Assembly (NCBI GenBank): GCA_963848525.1
Contig: CAWKDZ010000002.1
Location: forward strand, 372,001-436,000
Origin: JACCTU01 sp963848525
GTDB taxonomy: Bacteria; Actinomycetota; Thermoleophilia; Gaiellales; Gaiellaceae
Reading direction: 5' to 3'
DNA length: 64,000 nt
In this document: positions 17,325 through 25,555 of the stretch, one piece after another
Layout: the number at the start of each line of letters is the position of its first letter
How positions within the stretch are numbered: position 1 is the first letter of the stretch
Made by a program: the position numbers and the translations under genes
Notes under the pieces: generated by a model
Told to the model about the DNA's origin: nothing
The model's database searches: none
The model's input: the letters and a program-made list of their open reading frames with translations, nothing else

Positions 17325-18134
17325 TCACATCACCTCCGCCTCATAGACGTCGAACGACTCGTGAAATCGATGGTCGTTCTCGCCCGCGTCCATCCGGCGG
17401 AGGTATTCGTCGAAGCGCATCCCAGGCGCATGGAGATTGACGAAGCGGACGGGCGCGTCGGACGCGTTCCGAAAGGAATGGACGACGCCGGGCGGCGCCG
17501 CGACGAACGTCCCGGCGGGAGCGTCGACCCGTTGACCTTCCAGCTCGAATGCGAGCTCACCCGCGAGGACGTAGAAGGCGTCCACGTGCTCCCGGTGGAC
17601 GTGCGGAGCCGGGCCGTCGTAGCCCGGCTCGGCCTCGAAGGAGAAGACGCAGAGCTCGGGCCGCGCGGCGAGGAACCGGATTCGCCGTTCGGCGTTCTCG
17701 AGCAGCTCGCCCTCACCGGCACGGCGGACGATCGCCTCGGAGCGGGGGAGACCGCCGTCGGCAGGCGGATCGTGCGAGTCGTACTCGGCGGAGTCGATAC
17801 GACGGCCTTCTTTCCGCGCGACGCGAACGCGCACCCAGTAGCGCCCGGGCGTGTGCACGTTCAGCACGGTCGCGTCCCCGGGACGGAAGCCGTGCACGAG
17901 CAAGGGCGGGGCGAGCCCGTAGTCGCCCGGCTCGAGCGCGACCTCCTCGCCGGAGCGCTCGAACGTGAACGTCCCGTCGAGCACGAAGAACGAGTCGACG
18001 TGCTCGCGGTGGACGTGCGGCTCGACGTTCATCGTCGCCTCCAGCACCGAGACGAAGAGCTCGTCGTGCAGCAGCTTGTCGCCGGGGCCGGGAGGTAGGA
18101 CGACCGGTTGTCGTACGTCGAGCTCCACGCGCAT
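17325..18134 (-). CDS. Bicupin-domain protein
   Basis: A 269-residue protein with two cupin domains. Each has the metal-binding signature, PHVHREHVDSFFVLDG near residue 40 and PHVHREHVDAFYVLAG near 175, followed by the second cupin motif (LAPPLLVHGF; AAPPGVVHSF). It probably binds one metal per domain; quercetinase-like or sugar-binding functions are possible but not decidable. Its ATG at 18134 overlaps the 5' end of the divergent dnaE2 by 27 bases, so the two genes share upstream sequence. It splits the imuB-dnaE2 cassette. Confidence 0.85.
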   Translation of the reverse strand: MRVELDVRQPVVLPPGPGDKLLHDELFVSVLEATMNVEPHVHREHVDSFFVLDGTFTFERSGEEVALEPGDYGLAPPLLVHGFRPGDATVLNVHTPGRYWVRVRVARKEGRRIDSAEYDSHDPPADGGLPRSEAIVRRAGEGELLENAERRIRFLAARPELCVFSFEAEPGYDGPAPHVHREHVDAFYVLAGELAFELEGQRVDAPAGTFVAAPPGVVHSFRNASDAPVRFVNLHAPGMRFDEYLRRMDAGENDHRFHESFDVYEAEVM

Positions 18135-21100
18135 TCAGCCTATTCGTTCCTCGACGGCGCCTCGCTGCCCGAGGAGCTCGCGCTGCGCGCGGCCGAGCTC
18201 GGCTACGACGCGCTCGCGCTCACCGACCACGACGGCGTCTACGGCTCGCTCGAGTTCGCGCACGCGGCGAAGGCGTTCGGCGTCCGCGCGATCACCGGGG
18301 CCGAGGTCACGCTCGAGGGCGGGACGCACGTGACGCTGCTCGTGGAGGACGCGCGCGGGTACGCGAACCTCTGCCGGCTGCTCACGTCCGCGCACGCGCA
18401 CACGCGACCCAGGCCGCAGGACCCGCCGCTGCCGCCGGCGCTCCAGCTCGAGCTGCTGCTCGAGGCGAACGAGGGCCTCGTCTGCCTCTCGGGCTGCGCG
18501 CGCGAAGGCCTCGGCGTCCGCGACCCGAACACGGCCGAGCGCGTCGCGCGGACGTTCGGGCGTGAGCGCTTCTTCGTCGAGCTCCAGCGCCCGTACGAGC
18601 GTGGCGACGTGCGACGGAACGCGGCGCTGCGCGAGCTCGCCGAGGCGCTCGGCGTGCAAACGGTCGCGACCGGCGACGCGCACGCGCATCACGCGGGCCG
18701 GGTGCAGCTCCAGGACGTGCTCGTCGCGATCCGCGAGTGCACGTCGCTCGACGGCTGCGAGCGCGAGCGGCGCGGCAACCACGAGAGCGTGCTCCTCGGG
18801 CCGGACGAGGCGTGCGAGCGCTTCCCCGGCGATCGGGATGCGATCGAACGAACAGCCGAGCTAGCCGAGCGGCTGCGATTCGACCTGACGGCAGACCTCG
18901 GCTACAGCTACCCCGACTTCGCCGACGACGGCGAGCCGGCGAGTGCGAAGCTGAAGCGCGTCTGCGACCGCGCGTTCGCGGAGCGGTACGCGAAGGCGAA
19001 CGGACACAAAAGGAACGCGCGAGCCCGTCTGGACGAGGAGCTCGAGCTGATCGACCGCCTCGCGCTCTCCGGCTTCTTCCTGCTCCACCACGAGGTGCTC
19101 GAGCTCGCCGCCGAATGCGCCCGCGAGGTGCGGGGCGACGACGCCCCGCGGCACGTGCTCCCGCCCGGCCGCGGCCGGGGCAGCTCCGTGGGCTCGATCG
19201 TCTGCTACCTGACCGGCCTCTCGCATGTCGACCCCGTCGAGGCCGGGCTGTCGCTCGGCCGCTTTCTCAACGACGAGATGCGCGGCGTCCCCGACATCGA
19301 CCTCGACTTCCCGCGCGACATCCGCGAGCAGCTGATCGTCCGCGTCACGGAGACGTACGGGCGCGAACACGCCGCGCTCGTCGCGAGCTTCGCGACGTAC
19401 CGCTCGCGCGGCGCGATCCGAGACGTCGGCAAGGCGCTCGGCCTCCCGCAGGCCGAGCTCGAGCGCCTCGCCAAGATCACCGAGGGCTGGAACGCGAAGA
19501 AGGTCGCGCAGGACCTCGCGACGCTGCCCGACGCCGAGCGCAAGCTGCTCTCGCCGCGCTGGCGCGCGTTCGTCGAGTGCTGCACCGAGATCGCCGGCCT
19601 GCCGCGCCACATCTCGCAGCACCCGGGCGGGATGATCATCTCGTCGCGCCCTCTGGTCGAGCTCGTCCCGGTCCAGCCCGCGGCGATGGAGGGACGCCAG
19701 CTCTGCCAGTGGGACAAGGACTCGTGCTCCGACGCGGGCTTCATGAAGATCGATCTGCTCGGGCTCGGGATGCTCTCCGCCGTCGAGGAGTGCGTCAGCG
19801 AGATCGCGCGCGTGCGCTGCGAGCCGATCGACCTCTCGCGCATCGACCTCAGAGACCAGAGCGTCTACGACGACATCCAGCGCGCCGACACCGTCGGCAC
19901 GTTCCAGATCGAGAGCCGCGCCCAGATGCAGAGCCTGCTGCGCACGCGGCCGGAGAACCTCGAGGACCTGACCGTGCAGGTCGCGCTCGTGCGGCCCGGG
20001 CCGATCCAGGGCAAGGCGGTGCATCCGTACGTCTCCAACCGGGAGCAGTTGCGCGCCGACCCGGCCTTCCGGCCGACGTACGACCACCCGTTGCTCGAAG
20101 AGCCGCTCGGCGAGACGTACGGCGCGATCGTCTTCCAGGAGCAGGTGCTGCACGTCGCGATGGCGCTCGCGGACTTCAGCGTGGGGGAGGCCGAGGGTCT
20201 GCGACGCGCGATGAGCCGCAAGCGTTCGGAGGAGGCGATCGAGGCGTTCCGGGCTCGCTTCGTTGCGGGCGCGCTCGGCAAGGGCGTCGACGACACGACC
20301 GCGAACGCTGTCTACGACAAGCTGACCGGCTTCTCGGGCTTCGGCTTCCCGAAGTCGCACGCCGCCGCGTTCGCGCTGCTCGCGTACCAGTCGGCCTGGC
20401 TGCGCCACTACTACCCGACCGAGTTCCTCTGCGCGCTCCTGAACGCGCAGCCGATGGGCTTCTACCCGCCGTCGACGCTCGTGCGCGACGCGCAGCGCAA
20501 GGGTGTGGAGGTCCGTTCGCCCGACGTCAACCGCTCGCGCGCGAAGTGCTCGAACGAGGACGGCGCCGTCCGGATCGGGATCGAGTACGTGACGCACGTC
20601 GGCGAGGACGACGCGGCCGTCGTCGTCGACGAGCGCGAGCGCAACGGGCCGTACCGCGACGTGCGCGAGCTCGCGCAGCGCACCGAGCTCGGTCGCGACG
20701 AGCTGGAGGCGCTCGTCTCCTCGGGCGCGTGCGACTGCCTCGGCGAGAGCCGGCGGGAGCTGCTCTGGGAGCTGGGTCTCGTCCCGCGGGCGCAGACCGT
20801 GCCCGGCTCGCGCGGCGAGGAGCAGCAGCTCGCGCTCCCGCTCGACCCGACCGTCGAGACGCCGGAGCTCGCCGAGCAGAGCGCCTGGGAACGGATGCTC
20901 GCGGACTACCGGCTGACGAGCATGTCGGTCGGCGTCCACCCGCTCGAGCTCCTGCGTCCGCACCTGCCCGAGGGGACGCTCTCGTCACGCGAGCTGCGCG
21001 AGCGCGAGCATCGAACGACCGTCGCCGTCGCGGGGATGGCGGTCGCCCGCCAGCGGCCGGCGACGGCGAAGGGGATCGTGTTCATGCTGCTCGAGGACGA

Positions 21101-21329
21101 GTTCGGCCAGGTCAACCTGATCGTCCCGCCGCAGGTCTACGACCGCCACCGCGCGATCGTCCGCGGCGAGCCGCTGATCCTCGCGCACGGCCGCTTCGAG
21201 CGGATCGGCCGCAACCAGAACGTCATCGTCGACCGGCTCGAGACGCTCGGCCCGCTCGCGCGCGGGATCTCCGGCGAGCACGGCATCGGCGACGCGTTGC
21301 CGGACGCGCACCACTTCGGCCACCGCTAG
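18108..21329 (+). CDS. dnaE2: Error-prone DNA polymerase DnaE2
   Basis: C-family polymerase for SOS translesion synthesis, working with ImuB. The 1073-residue protein has the N-terminal PHP domain (YVELHAHSAYSFLDGAS, LALTDHDGVYG), the palm with the catalytic aspartates in VPDIDLDFPRDIRE, the FSGFGFPKSHAAAFALLAYQ segment and a C-terminal OB fold. The start must lie before YVELHAHS; TTG at 18108 is the only usable codon seen, and it overlaps the 5' end of the bicupin gene. I find no GAAC-N4-GTTC box just upstream, unlike at imuB. Confidence 0.95.
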   Translation: MSYVELHAHSAYSFLDGASLPEELALRAAELGYDALALTDHDGVYGSLEFAHAAKAFGVRAITGAEVTLEGGTHVTLLVEDARGYANLCRLLTSAHAHTRPRPQDPPLPPALQLELLLEANEGLVCLSGCAREGLGVRDPNTAERVARTFGRERFFVELQRPYERGDVRRNAALRELAEALGVQTVATGDAHAHHAGRVQLQDVLVAIRECTSLDGCERERRGNHESVLLGPDEACERFPGDRDAIERTAELAERLRFDLTADLGYSYPDFADDGEPASAKLKRVCDRAFAERYAKANGHKRNARARLDEELELIDRLALSGFFLLHHEVLELAAECAREVRGDDAPRHVLPPGRGRGSSVGSIVCYLTGLSHVDPVEAGLSLGRFLNDEMRGVPDIDLDFPRDIREQLIVRVTETYGREHAALVASFATYRSRGAIRDVGKALGLPQAELERLAKITEGWNAKKVAQDLATLPDAERKLLSPRWRAFVECCTEIAGLPRHISQHPGGMIISSRPLVELVPVQPAAMEGRQLCQWDKDSCSDAGFMKIDLLGLGMLSAVEECVSEIARVRCEPIDLSRIDLRDQSVYDDIQRADTVGTFQIESRAQMQSLLRTRPENLEDLTVQVALVRPGPIQGKAVHPYVSNREQLRADPAFRPTYDHPLLEEPLGETYGAIVFQEQVLHVAMALADFSVGEAEGLRRAMSRKRSEEAIEAFRARFVAGALGKGVDDTTANAVYDKLTGFSGFGFPKSHAAAFALLAYQSAWLRHYYPTEFLCALLNAQPMGFYPPSTLVRDAQRKGVEVRSPDVNRSRAKCSNEDGAVRIGIEYVTHVGEDDAAVVVDERERNGPYRDVRELAQRTELGRDELEALVSSGACDCLGESRRELLWELGLVPRAQTVPGSRGEEQQLALPLDPTVETPELAEQSAWERMLADYRLTSMSVGVHPLELLRPHLPEGTLSSRELREREHRTTVAVAGMAVARQRPATAKGIVFMLLEDEFGQVNLIVPPQVYDRHRAIVRGEPLILAHGRFERIGRNQNVIVDRLETLGPLARGISGEHGIGDALPDAHHFGHR

Positions 21330-21649
21330 TCCTCTTCTTCCTCCTCCTGGAGCTCGAGCGCGAACTGGGGGAAGCGGCGCAGGACGGCGAAGTCGAAGGC
21401 CGCCTCGTATTCGGCGGCCGTCTCCTCGTCCAGCGTCTCGGCATACGTCTCCCGGACCGAGACGAGCGCCTCGGTGCCCTCGGTGAGGACGTCCTGGAGG
21501 TCGCCGAAGCGCTCCTCGGCCTCGTCGCGTGCGGCCGTGCGGTACTCGGCCTCGGCGTCCTCGGCCCGCTCGAACAGGTCGGGGTTGTCCTGGGCGAAGA
21601 GGTCGAGCTGGCGGTCGATCAGCTCGCCGAAGCGGCGCTTGAAGATCAT
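21326..21649 (-). CDS. Conserved hypothetical acidic protein
   Basis: A 107-residue acidic, probably helical protein beginning MIFKRRFGELIDRQLDLFAQ and ending in a run of glutamates. It overlaps the stop of the upstream glycosyltransferase gene in ATGA and shares a CTAG stop with dnaE2. No domain is recognised; the helical pattern suggests a coiled-coil or adaptor. Operon membership suggests co-expression with the glycosyltransferase. Confidence 0.75.
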   Translation of the reverse strand: MIFKRRFGELIDRQLDLFAQDNPDLFERAEDAEAEYRTAARDEAEERFGDLQDVLTEGTEALVSVRETYAETLDEETAAEYEAAFDFAVLRRFPQFALELQEEEEED

Positions 21650-22683
21650 GCGAGCTCCCGGTAGAGCGCGAGGTGTGCGTCGGCGCAGGCCTCCCAGGTC
21701 AGCGTCTCCCGGGCGCGCCTAGCGCCTGCGCGCGCCTCCGCGAGCGCGTCGGCGTCCTCGAGCAGCTCGCGCGCCGCCTCGGTCAGCGCCTCGACGTCGC
21801 CGGCCGGCACCACGCGCCCGGCGCCGAAACGGCGAACGGGCTCGGCGACTCCGCCGACGTCGTAGCAGACCGCCGGCACGCCGGCGCCGAGCGCCTTCGC
21901 CAGCGCGGCGCTCTGGTCGAGCTCGGGGCGGTACGGGAAGAGCGCGATCGTCCCCTCCGCGAGCGCACGGTCGACCTCTCGCTCGGGCAGGTAACCGAGC
22001 CGCCACTCCACTCGCTCGGAGCCGTTGCGGTCGATCGGCTGCGCCGGATCGCCGGCGACGAGCAGACGTGCGCCGTCGAGTCGGCGAACGACCTCGAGCG
22101 CGTCGTCGAGGCCCTTGTACGGCCGGATCACGCCGAAGAAGAGCAGCGTGTGCCCGTCGTCGGCCCGGTCGACCGTGCTCGGAGAGATCGGGAGCGGGAT
22201 CACTCGCGCGTCGGCCCCCAGCTCGCCGAGCGTCTCGCGGCCACGCTCGCTGTGCACGACGACCCGCTCGAACCGCCGCAGGATCCGCTGCCACAACTCG
22301 CGCTTGGACGCGGTCCGGCGGGGCAGGAGGTCGTGCGCGGTGAAGACGCCCGGCGCGCGGAAGCGGAGAAGCTTCTCGTCGAGCTGCGGGATCGAGAGCC
22401 ACTGAACGTGCACGACGTCGGCGTTGCGCCTGAGCAGCCTGGCCATGCCGAGCGGGTGCTCGGCCGCCTTCAGCGGCACGCGCAGGCGCGAGCGGCGGAA
22501 GACGCGCGAGCTGAGCGGGTAGAAGAGCTCCGAGCGCCGGTAGCCGACCGGCGCCGGCAGGTCTCCGAAGCGGAAACGCGACGTGACGAGCTCGACGTCC
22601 GCGCCCGCATGGGCGAGGGCCGCGGCGAGCTCGTGGTCGTAGTACGGCGTGTACGCAGGTGGGTCGGCGAGGACGATGCGCAC
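21646..22683 (-). CDS. Glycosyltransferase, GT4-like fold (GT-B)
   Basis: A 345-residue GT-B enzyme. The N-terminal half has RIVLADPPAYTPYYDHELAA and DVVHVQWLSIPQLDEKLLRF; the C-terminal half has LLFFGVIRPYKGLDDALEVV and the donor-binding PYRPELDQSAALAKALGAGV typical of family 4. Donor and acceptor are unknown; envelope or exopolysaccharide synthesis is plausible. GTG at 22683 has TAGCGT 7 bases upstream, overlapping the -10 of the divergent gene. Confidence 0.85.
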   Translation of the reverse strand: MRIVLADPPAYTPYYDHELAAALAHAGADVELVTSRFRFGDLPAPVGYRRSELFYPLSSRVFRRSRLRVPLKAAEHPLGMARLLRRNADVVHVQWLSIPQLDEKLLRFRAPGVFTAHDLLPRRTASKRELWQRILRRFERVVVHSERGRETLGELGADARVIPLPISPSTVDRADDGHTLLFFGVIRPYKGLDDALEVVRRLDGARLLVAGDPAQPIDRNGSERVEWRLGYLPEREVDRALAEGTIALFPYRPELDQSAALAKALGAGVPAVCYDVGGVAEPVRRFGAGRVVPAGDVEALTEAARELLEDADALAEARAGARRARETLTWEACADAHLALYRELA

Positions 22684-22689
22684 GCTCAA

Positions 22690-22696
22690 TACGCTA
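22690..22696. promoter_or_regulatory. Shared bidirectional -10 core TACGCTA
   Basis: TACGCT serves the plus-strand gene (6 bases before GTG) and the overlapping TAGCGT serves the minus-strand glycosyltransferase (7 bases before GTG). The whole divergent gap is 18 bases, leaving no space for untranslated leaders. Confidence 0.55.
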
Positions 22697-22701
22697 GCCG
22701 C

Positions 22702-23499
22702 GTGCTGATCCGGACCTGGAATCTCTTCCACGGACGCACCGTCCCGGCTACTCGGCGCCGCCACTTCGAGCGCATGCTGCGGCTCGTGTGCGAGGGCGAG
22801 CCGGCGATCGTCGTCCTGCAGGAGCTCGCGGCTTGGTCGCTCGACCGAGTGGCGGGCTGGTCCGGGTACGCCGCGTACGGCGATGTCGCCGCGAAGCCGC
22901 GGCTTCCTCGGCCGCTGGGCGAGCTGATCACCAACCTAGACCCGAATCTGATCCGCTCGGCGGTCGAAGGGCAGGCGAACGCGATCCTCGTCGAGCCCGG
23001 ACTGCGCGTCTCCGACCACACCGCGCTCGTGCTCAACCCGAGGCGGTACCGGGACCGCCTCGCCAACTCGTTCGCCCTCGGGCCGCACGCGCGCGTCGCG
23101 TGGGCACGGGAGCGGCGGGTCGTGCAGGCCGTCCGCGTTCGGCTCGAGGACGGTCGCGCCGTGGTCGTAGCCAACCTCCACGCGACCGCCTACGGGAAGG
23201 ACAAGCGGCTCGCCGACGCCGAGTTGCTGCGCGCAGCAACGTTCGCCGACGGTCTCGCGGAGCCGGGCGAGGCGGTCGTGCTCGCCGGCGACCTCAACGT
23301 CACAGTCGTGACCTCGCCGACGCTGCGCGCGCTGTCGGGGCCCGAGTGGGGGTTTTCGGCGGCCGGCCCGGGAGTCGACCACGTGCTGGTGCGGGGTCTC
23401 GAGGTCGTTCGCGCCGAGTCGCGCTGGCCCGACGACTTGCGGCGGCACGAGGGCGTGCTCTTGTCCGATCATGCGCCCGTGGAGATCGAGGTCCGGTGA
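22702..23499 (+). CDS. Endonuclease/exonuclease/phosphatase family protein
   Basis: A 265-residue EEP-fold hydrolase. It begins RTWNLFHGRT (catalytic Asn), has the acidic VLQELAAWS, ANLHAT, the AGDLNVT motif (Asp/Asn) and a C-terminal LSDHAPVEIEV (Asp-His). Members hydrolyse nucleic acid or phosphoester lipids; the target here is unknown. It is cotranscribed with the following aminotransferase (GTGA overlap). Confidence 0.88.
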   Translation: MLIRTWNLFHGRTVPATRRRHFERMLRLVCEGEPAIVVLQELAAWSLDRVAGWSGYAAYGDVAAKPRLPRPLGELITNLDPNLIRSAVEGQANAILVEPGLRVSDHTALVLNPRRYRDRLANSFALGPHARVAWARERRVVQAVRVRLEDGRAVVVANLHATAYGKDKRLADAELLRAATFADGLAEPGEAVVLAGDLNVTVVTSPTLRALSGPEWGFSAAGPGVDHVLVRGLEVVRAESRWPDDLRRHEGVLLSDHAPVEIEVR

Positions 23500-24575
23500 C
23501 GTTCGAGGAGGCCCGTGGGCAGTTCCCCGTGTTCGAGCGGGCCGCGTACCTGAACGCCGGCAGCGTCGGCCCACTCGCGACGCCGGTCCACGACGCGATC
23601 ACCGCGGAGTACCGCCGCGCGCTCGAGCAGGGACGGCTCACCCGCGCGATGTTCGACTCGTACCTCGAGGACCGCATGCGGGTCCGGCAGGGGTTCGCCG
23701 ACCTGCTCGGCGTCGATGCGAGCGCGATCGGCCTGACGACGTCGACGACGGAGGGTTGCAACCTCGTCGTCAGCGGACTCGGCCTGCGGGCGGGCGACGA
23801 GGTCGTGACGACCGACGGCGAGCACTTCGGCCTGATCGGCCCGCTGGCGGCGAGCCCCGCGTCCGTTCGCGTCGCCCGCGTCGTCGAGCGTCCGTCCGCC
23901 GAGGCGTACGACGCGATCCTCGCCGAGGTGACACCGCGGACGAAGCTGATCGCGCTCTCGCACGTGACCTGGGTGAACGGGCACGTCTTCCCGTGGCGCG
24001 AGGTGCGCGAGCAGTCGGGCATCCCCGTGCTCGTCGACGGGGCGCAGTCGGCGGGCGCCATCCCCGTCGACCCGACGGGCGCGGACTTCTACACGGTGTC
24101 CGCGCAGAAGTGGCTCTGCGGCCCCGACCTGACCGGCGCGCTCTACGTGCGCGAGCCGGATCGGCTCCCGATCGTGGCGCCGAGCTACCTGTCGCAGCGC
24201 GAGTACGACCTCGCCGCTGCGACGTTCCTGCCGCAGGAGGACGCGCGTCGATTCGACACGAACTTCACGCCGTTCACGTCGATCGCGGGGTTGCTCGCGG
24301 CCTTCGAGATCCACCCCGAGTGGCGCTACGAGCGTGCGCAGACGGCGGCGGCGCGCTGTCGGGAACTCCTCGCGGAGCGGTTCGAGGTCGTGACCGAGCC
24401 CGGGCATTCAACGCTCGTCTCGTTCCGGGTCGACGACGCGGAGGCGACCGCGAAGCGCCTCGGCGAGGAGGGCGTGATCGTGCGCGAGATCCCGAAGACC
24501 GAGCTCGTGCGCGTTTCGTGTGGCTGGTGGACGAGCGACGGGGACCTCGACCGCCTCGTCGCGGCGCTGGGCTAA
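23496..24575 (+). CDS. Class V aminotransferase-fold PLP enzyme
   Basis: A 359-residue fold-type I PLP enzyme of the class V (NifS/CsdA-like) group: AYLNAGSVGPLATPVHDAI at the N-terminus, TTSTTEGCNLVVSGL for phosphate contact, LVDGAQSAGAIPVD (Asp) and SAQKWLCGPDLTGALYV with the Schiff-base lysine. No conserved cysteine-desulfurase loop is evident, so an aminotransferase or other lyase function is more likely. GTG overlaps the upstream stop; the stop shares CTAA with the VOC gene. Confidence 0.88.
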   Translation: MTFEEARGQFPVFERAAYLNAGSVGPLATPVHDAITAEYRRALEQGRLTRAMFDSYLEDRMRVRQGFADLLGVDASAIGLTTSTTEGCNLVVSGLGLRAGDEVVTTDGEHFGLIGPLAASPASVRVARVVERPSAEAYDAILAEVTPRTKLIALSHVTWVNGHVFPWREVREQSGIPVLVDGAQSAGAIPVDPTGADFYTVSAQKWLCGPDLTGALYVREPDRLPIVAPSYLSQREYDLAAATFLPQEDARRFDTNFTPFTSIAGLLAAFEIHPEWRYERAQTAAARCRELLAERFEVVTEPGHSTLVSFRVDDAEATAKRLGEEGVIVREIPKTELVRVSCGWWTSDGDLDRLVAALG

Positions 24576-24958
24576 AGCGGAGCGAAGAGGTCGATCAGGT
24601 TGCCGTCGGGGTCCTTGACCTCGGCGTAGCGCTGGCCCCAGAACGCGTCCCACGGTTCCTTGTGCGCCTCGTACCCCTCGCCCGTCAGCTCGGCGTAGAG
24701 ACGGTCGACGTCGGCCGGCGAGTCGCACGCGAAGGCGAGCCCGATCGTGTTGCCCGTCGTGCGCTGCCACTCCGGCGCGAAGGAGCGAATCGTCTCCTCG
24801 GTGTCGAGCATGAAGCGCAGCCCGCCAGGAAGCGTCGCCTCGACGTGACCTTCGCCCTCGGCGCCCTCGGGAAACTCGAGCCCGAGCCGCCGGTAGAACG
24901 CAAGCGCGCGGCCCATGTCGGAGACCGTCACGCCGAGTGCCTCGAAGCGCGGGCTCAC
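24572..24958 (-). CDS. VOC (glyoxalase/bleomycin-resistance fold) protein
   Basis: A 128-residue single-domain VOC protein. It has EALGVTVSDMGRALAFYRRL at the start and RYAEVKDPDGNLIDLFAPL at the end, the usual paired beta-alpha-beta motifs. The specific reaction cannot be told. GTG at 24958 overlaps the HD-gene stop in GTGA, so both are likely cotranscribed. Confidence 0.88.
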   Translation of the reverse strand: MSPRFEALGVTVSDMGRALAFYRRLGLEFPEGAEGEGHVEATLPGGLRFMLDTEETIRSFAPEWQRTTGNTIGLAFACDSPADVDRLYAELTGEGYEAHKEPWDAFWGQRYAEVKDPDGNLIDLFAPL

Positions 24959-25530
24959 GCGGCGTCCGCCTGCGTCCGCAGTCCGAGCTCCGAGCCGATC
25001 GGGCGCATCGCCTCGATCACGAACGCGATGTGCTCGTCCAGGTCGACGCCGAGCTCCTCGGCGCCCTTGTAGACGTCGTCCCGGTTCACGCCCGCCGCGA
25101 ACGACGGCTGCTTCAGCTTCTTGCGCACGGACTTCGGCTCCAAGGTCTCGATCCCGTCTGGTCGAACGAGTCCGCACGCATGGACGAACCCCGAGAGCTC
25201 GTCGCACGCGAAGAGCGTCTTCTTCAGCGGCGTGTCGCGCGGGAGCGAGAGATGCTCCGCGTGCGAGAGCACGGCCTCGATCAGCTCCTCCGGGTAGCCC
25301 TCGTCACGCAGGATCGGTGCGCCGTCCTGCGGATGCTTGTCGAGCGTGGGGTGGATCTCGTAGTCGAAGTCGTGCAGCAGCGCCGTCGCGCGCCAGAGCT
25401 CCTCGTCTTCCCCGAGCTTGCGCGCGTACGCGCCGACCGCGGCCTCGACGGCGAGCGCGTGCCGTCGCAGCGCGTCGCTCCGGGTGTGCTTCGTCAGGGT
25501 CTCCCAGGCGCGTTCGCGGGTCACGGACAA
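24955..25530 (-). CDS. HD-domain phosphohydrolase family protein
   Basis: A 191-residue HD-domain protein with His in RRHALAVEA, the HD pair in TALLHDFDYEIHP, the downstream SHAEHLSL and the Asp in ACDELSGFVHA. These give a metal-dependent phosphohydrolase site; the substrate is not known. TTG at 25530 lies 8 bases after TATGCT on the minus strand, so a leaderless start at this rare codon is likely; GTG at 25524 is the alternative. Confidence 0.85.
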   Translation of the reverse strand: MSVTRERAWETLTKHTRSDALRRHALAVEAAVGAYARKLGEDEELWRATALLHDFDYEIHPTLDKHPQDGAPILRDEGYPEELIEAVLSHAEHLSLPRDTPLKKTLFACDELSGFVHACGLVRPDGIETLEPKSVRKKLKQPSFAAGVNRDDVYKGAEELGVDLDEHIAFVIEAMRPIGSELGLRTQADAA

Positions 25531-25537
25531 CGGGCAC

Positions 25538-25544
25538 TAGCATA
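25538..25544. promoter_or_regulatory. Shared bidirectional -10 core TAGCATA
   Basis: TATGCT on the minus strand stands 8 bases before the HD-gene TTG; TAGCAT on the plus strand stands 12 bases before the murA ATG. The 7-bp core has the same TANNNTA form as at 14700 and 22690. Confidence 0.5.
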
Positions 25545-25555
25545 GTCCGCTCGCC

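Noticed and set aside
17161..17346. A 61-codon plus-strand frame
   Set aside because: Opposite to two minus-strand small ORFs that have ribosome binding sites; no support of its own.
18861..20963. A 700-codon minus-strand frame inside dnaE2
   Set aside because: Antisense shadow; no recognisable domain, and dnaE2 is well supported.
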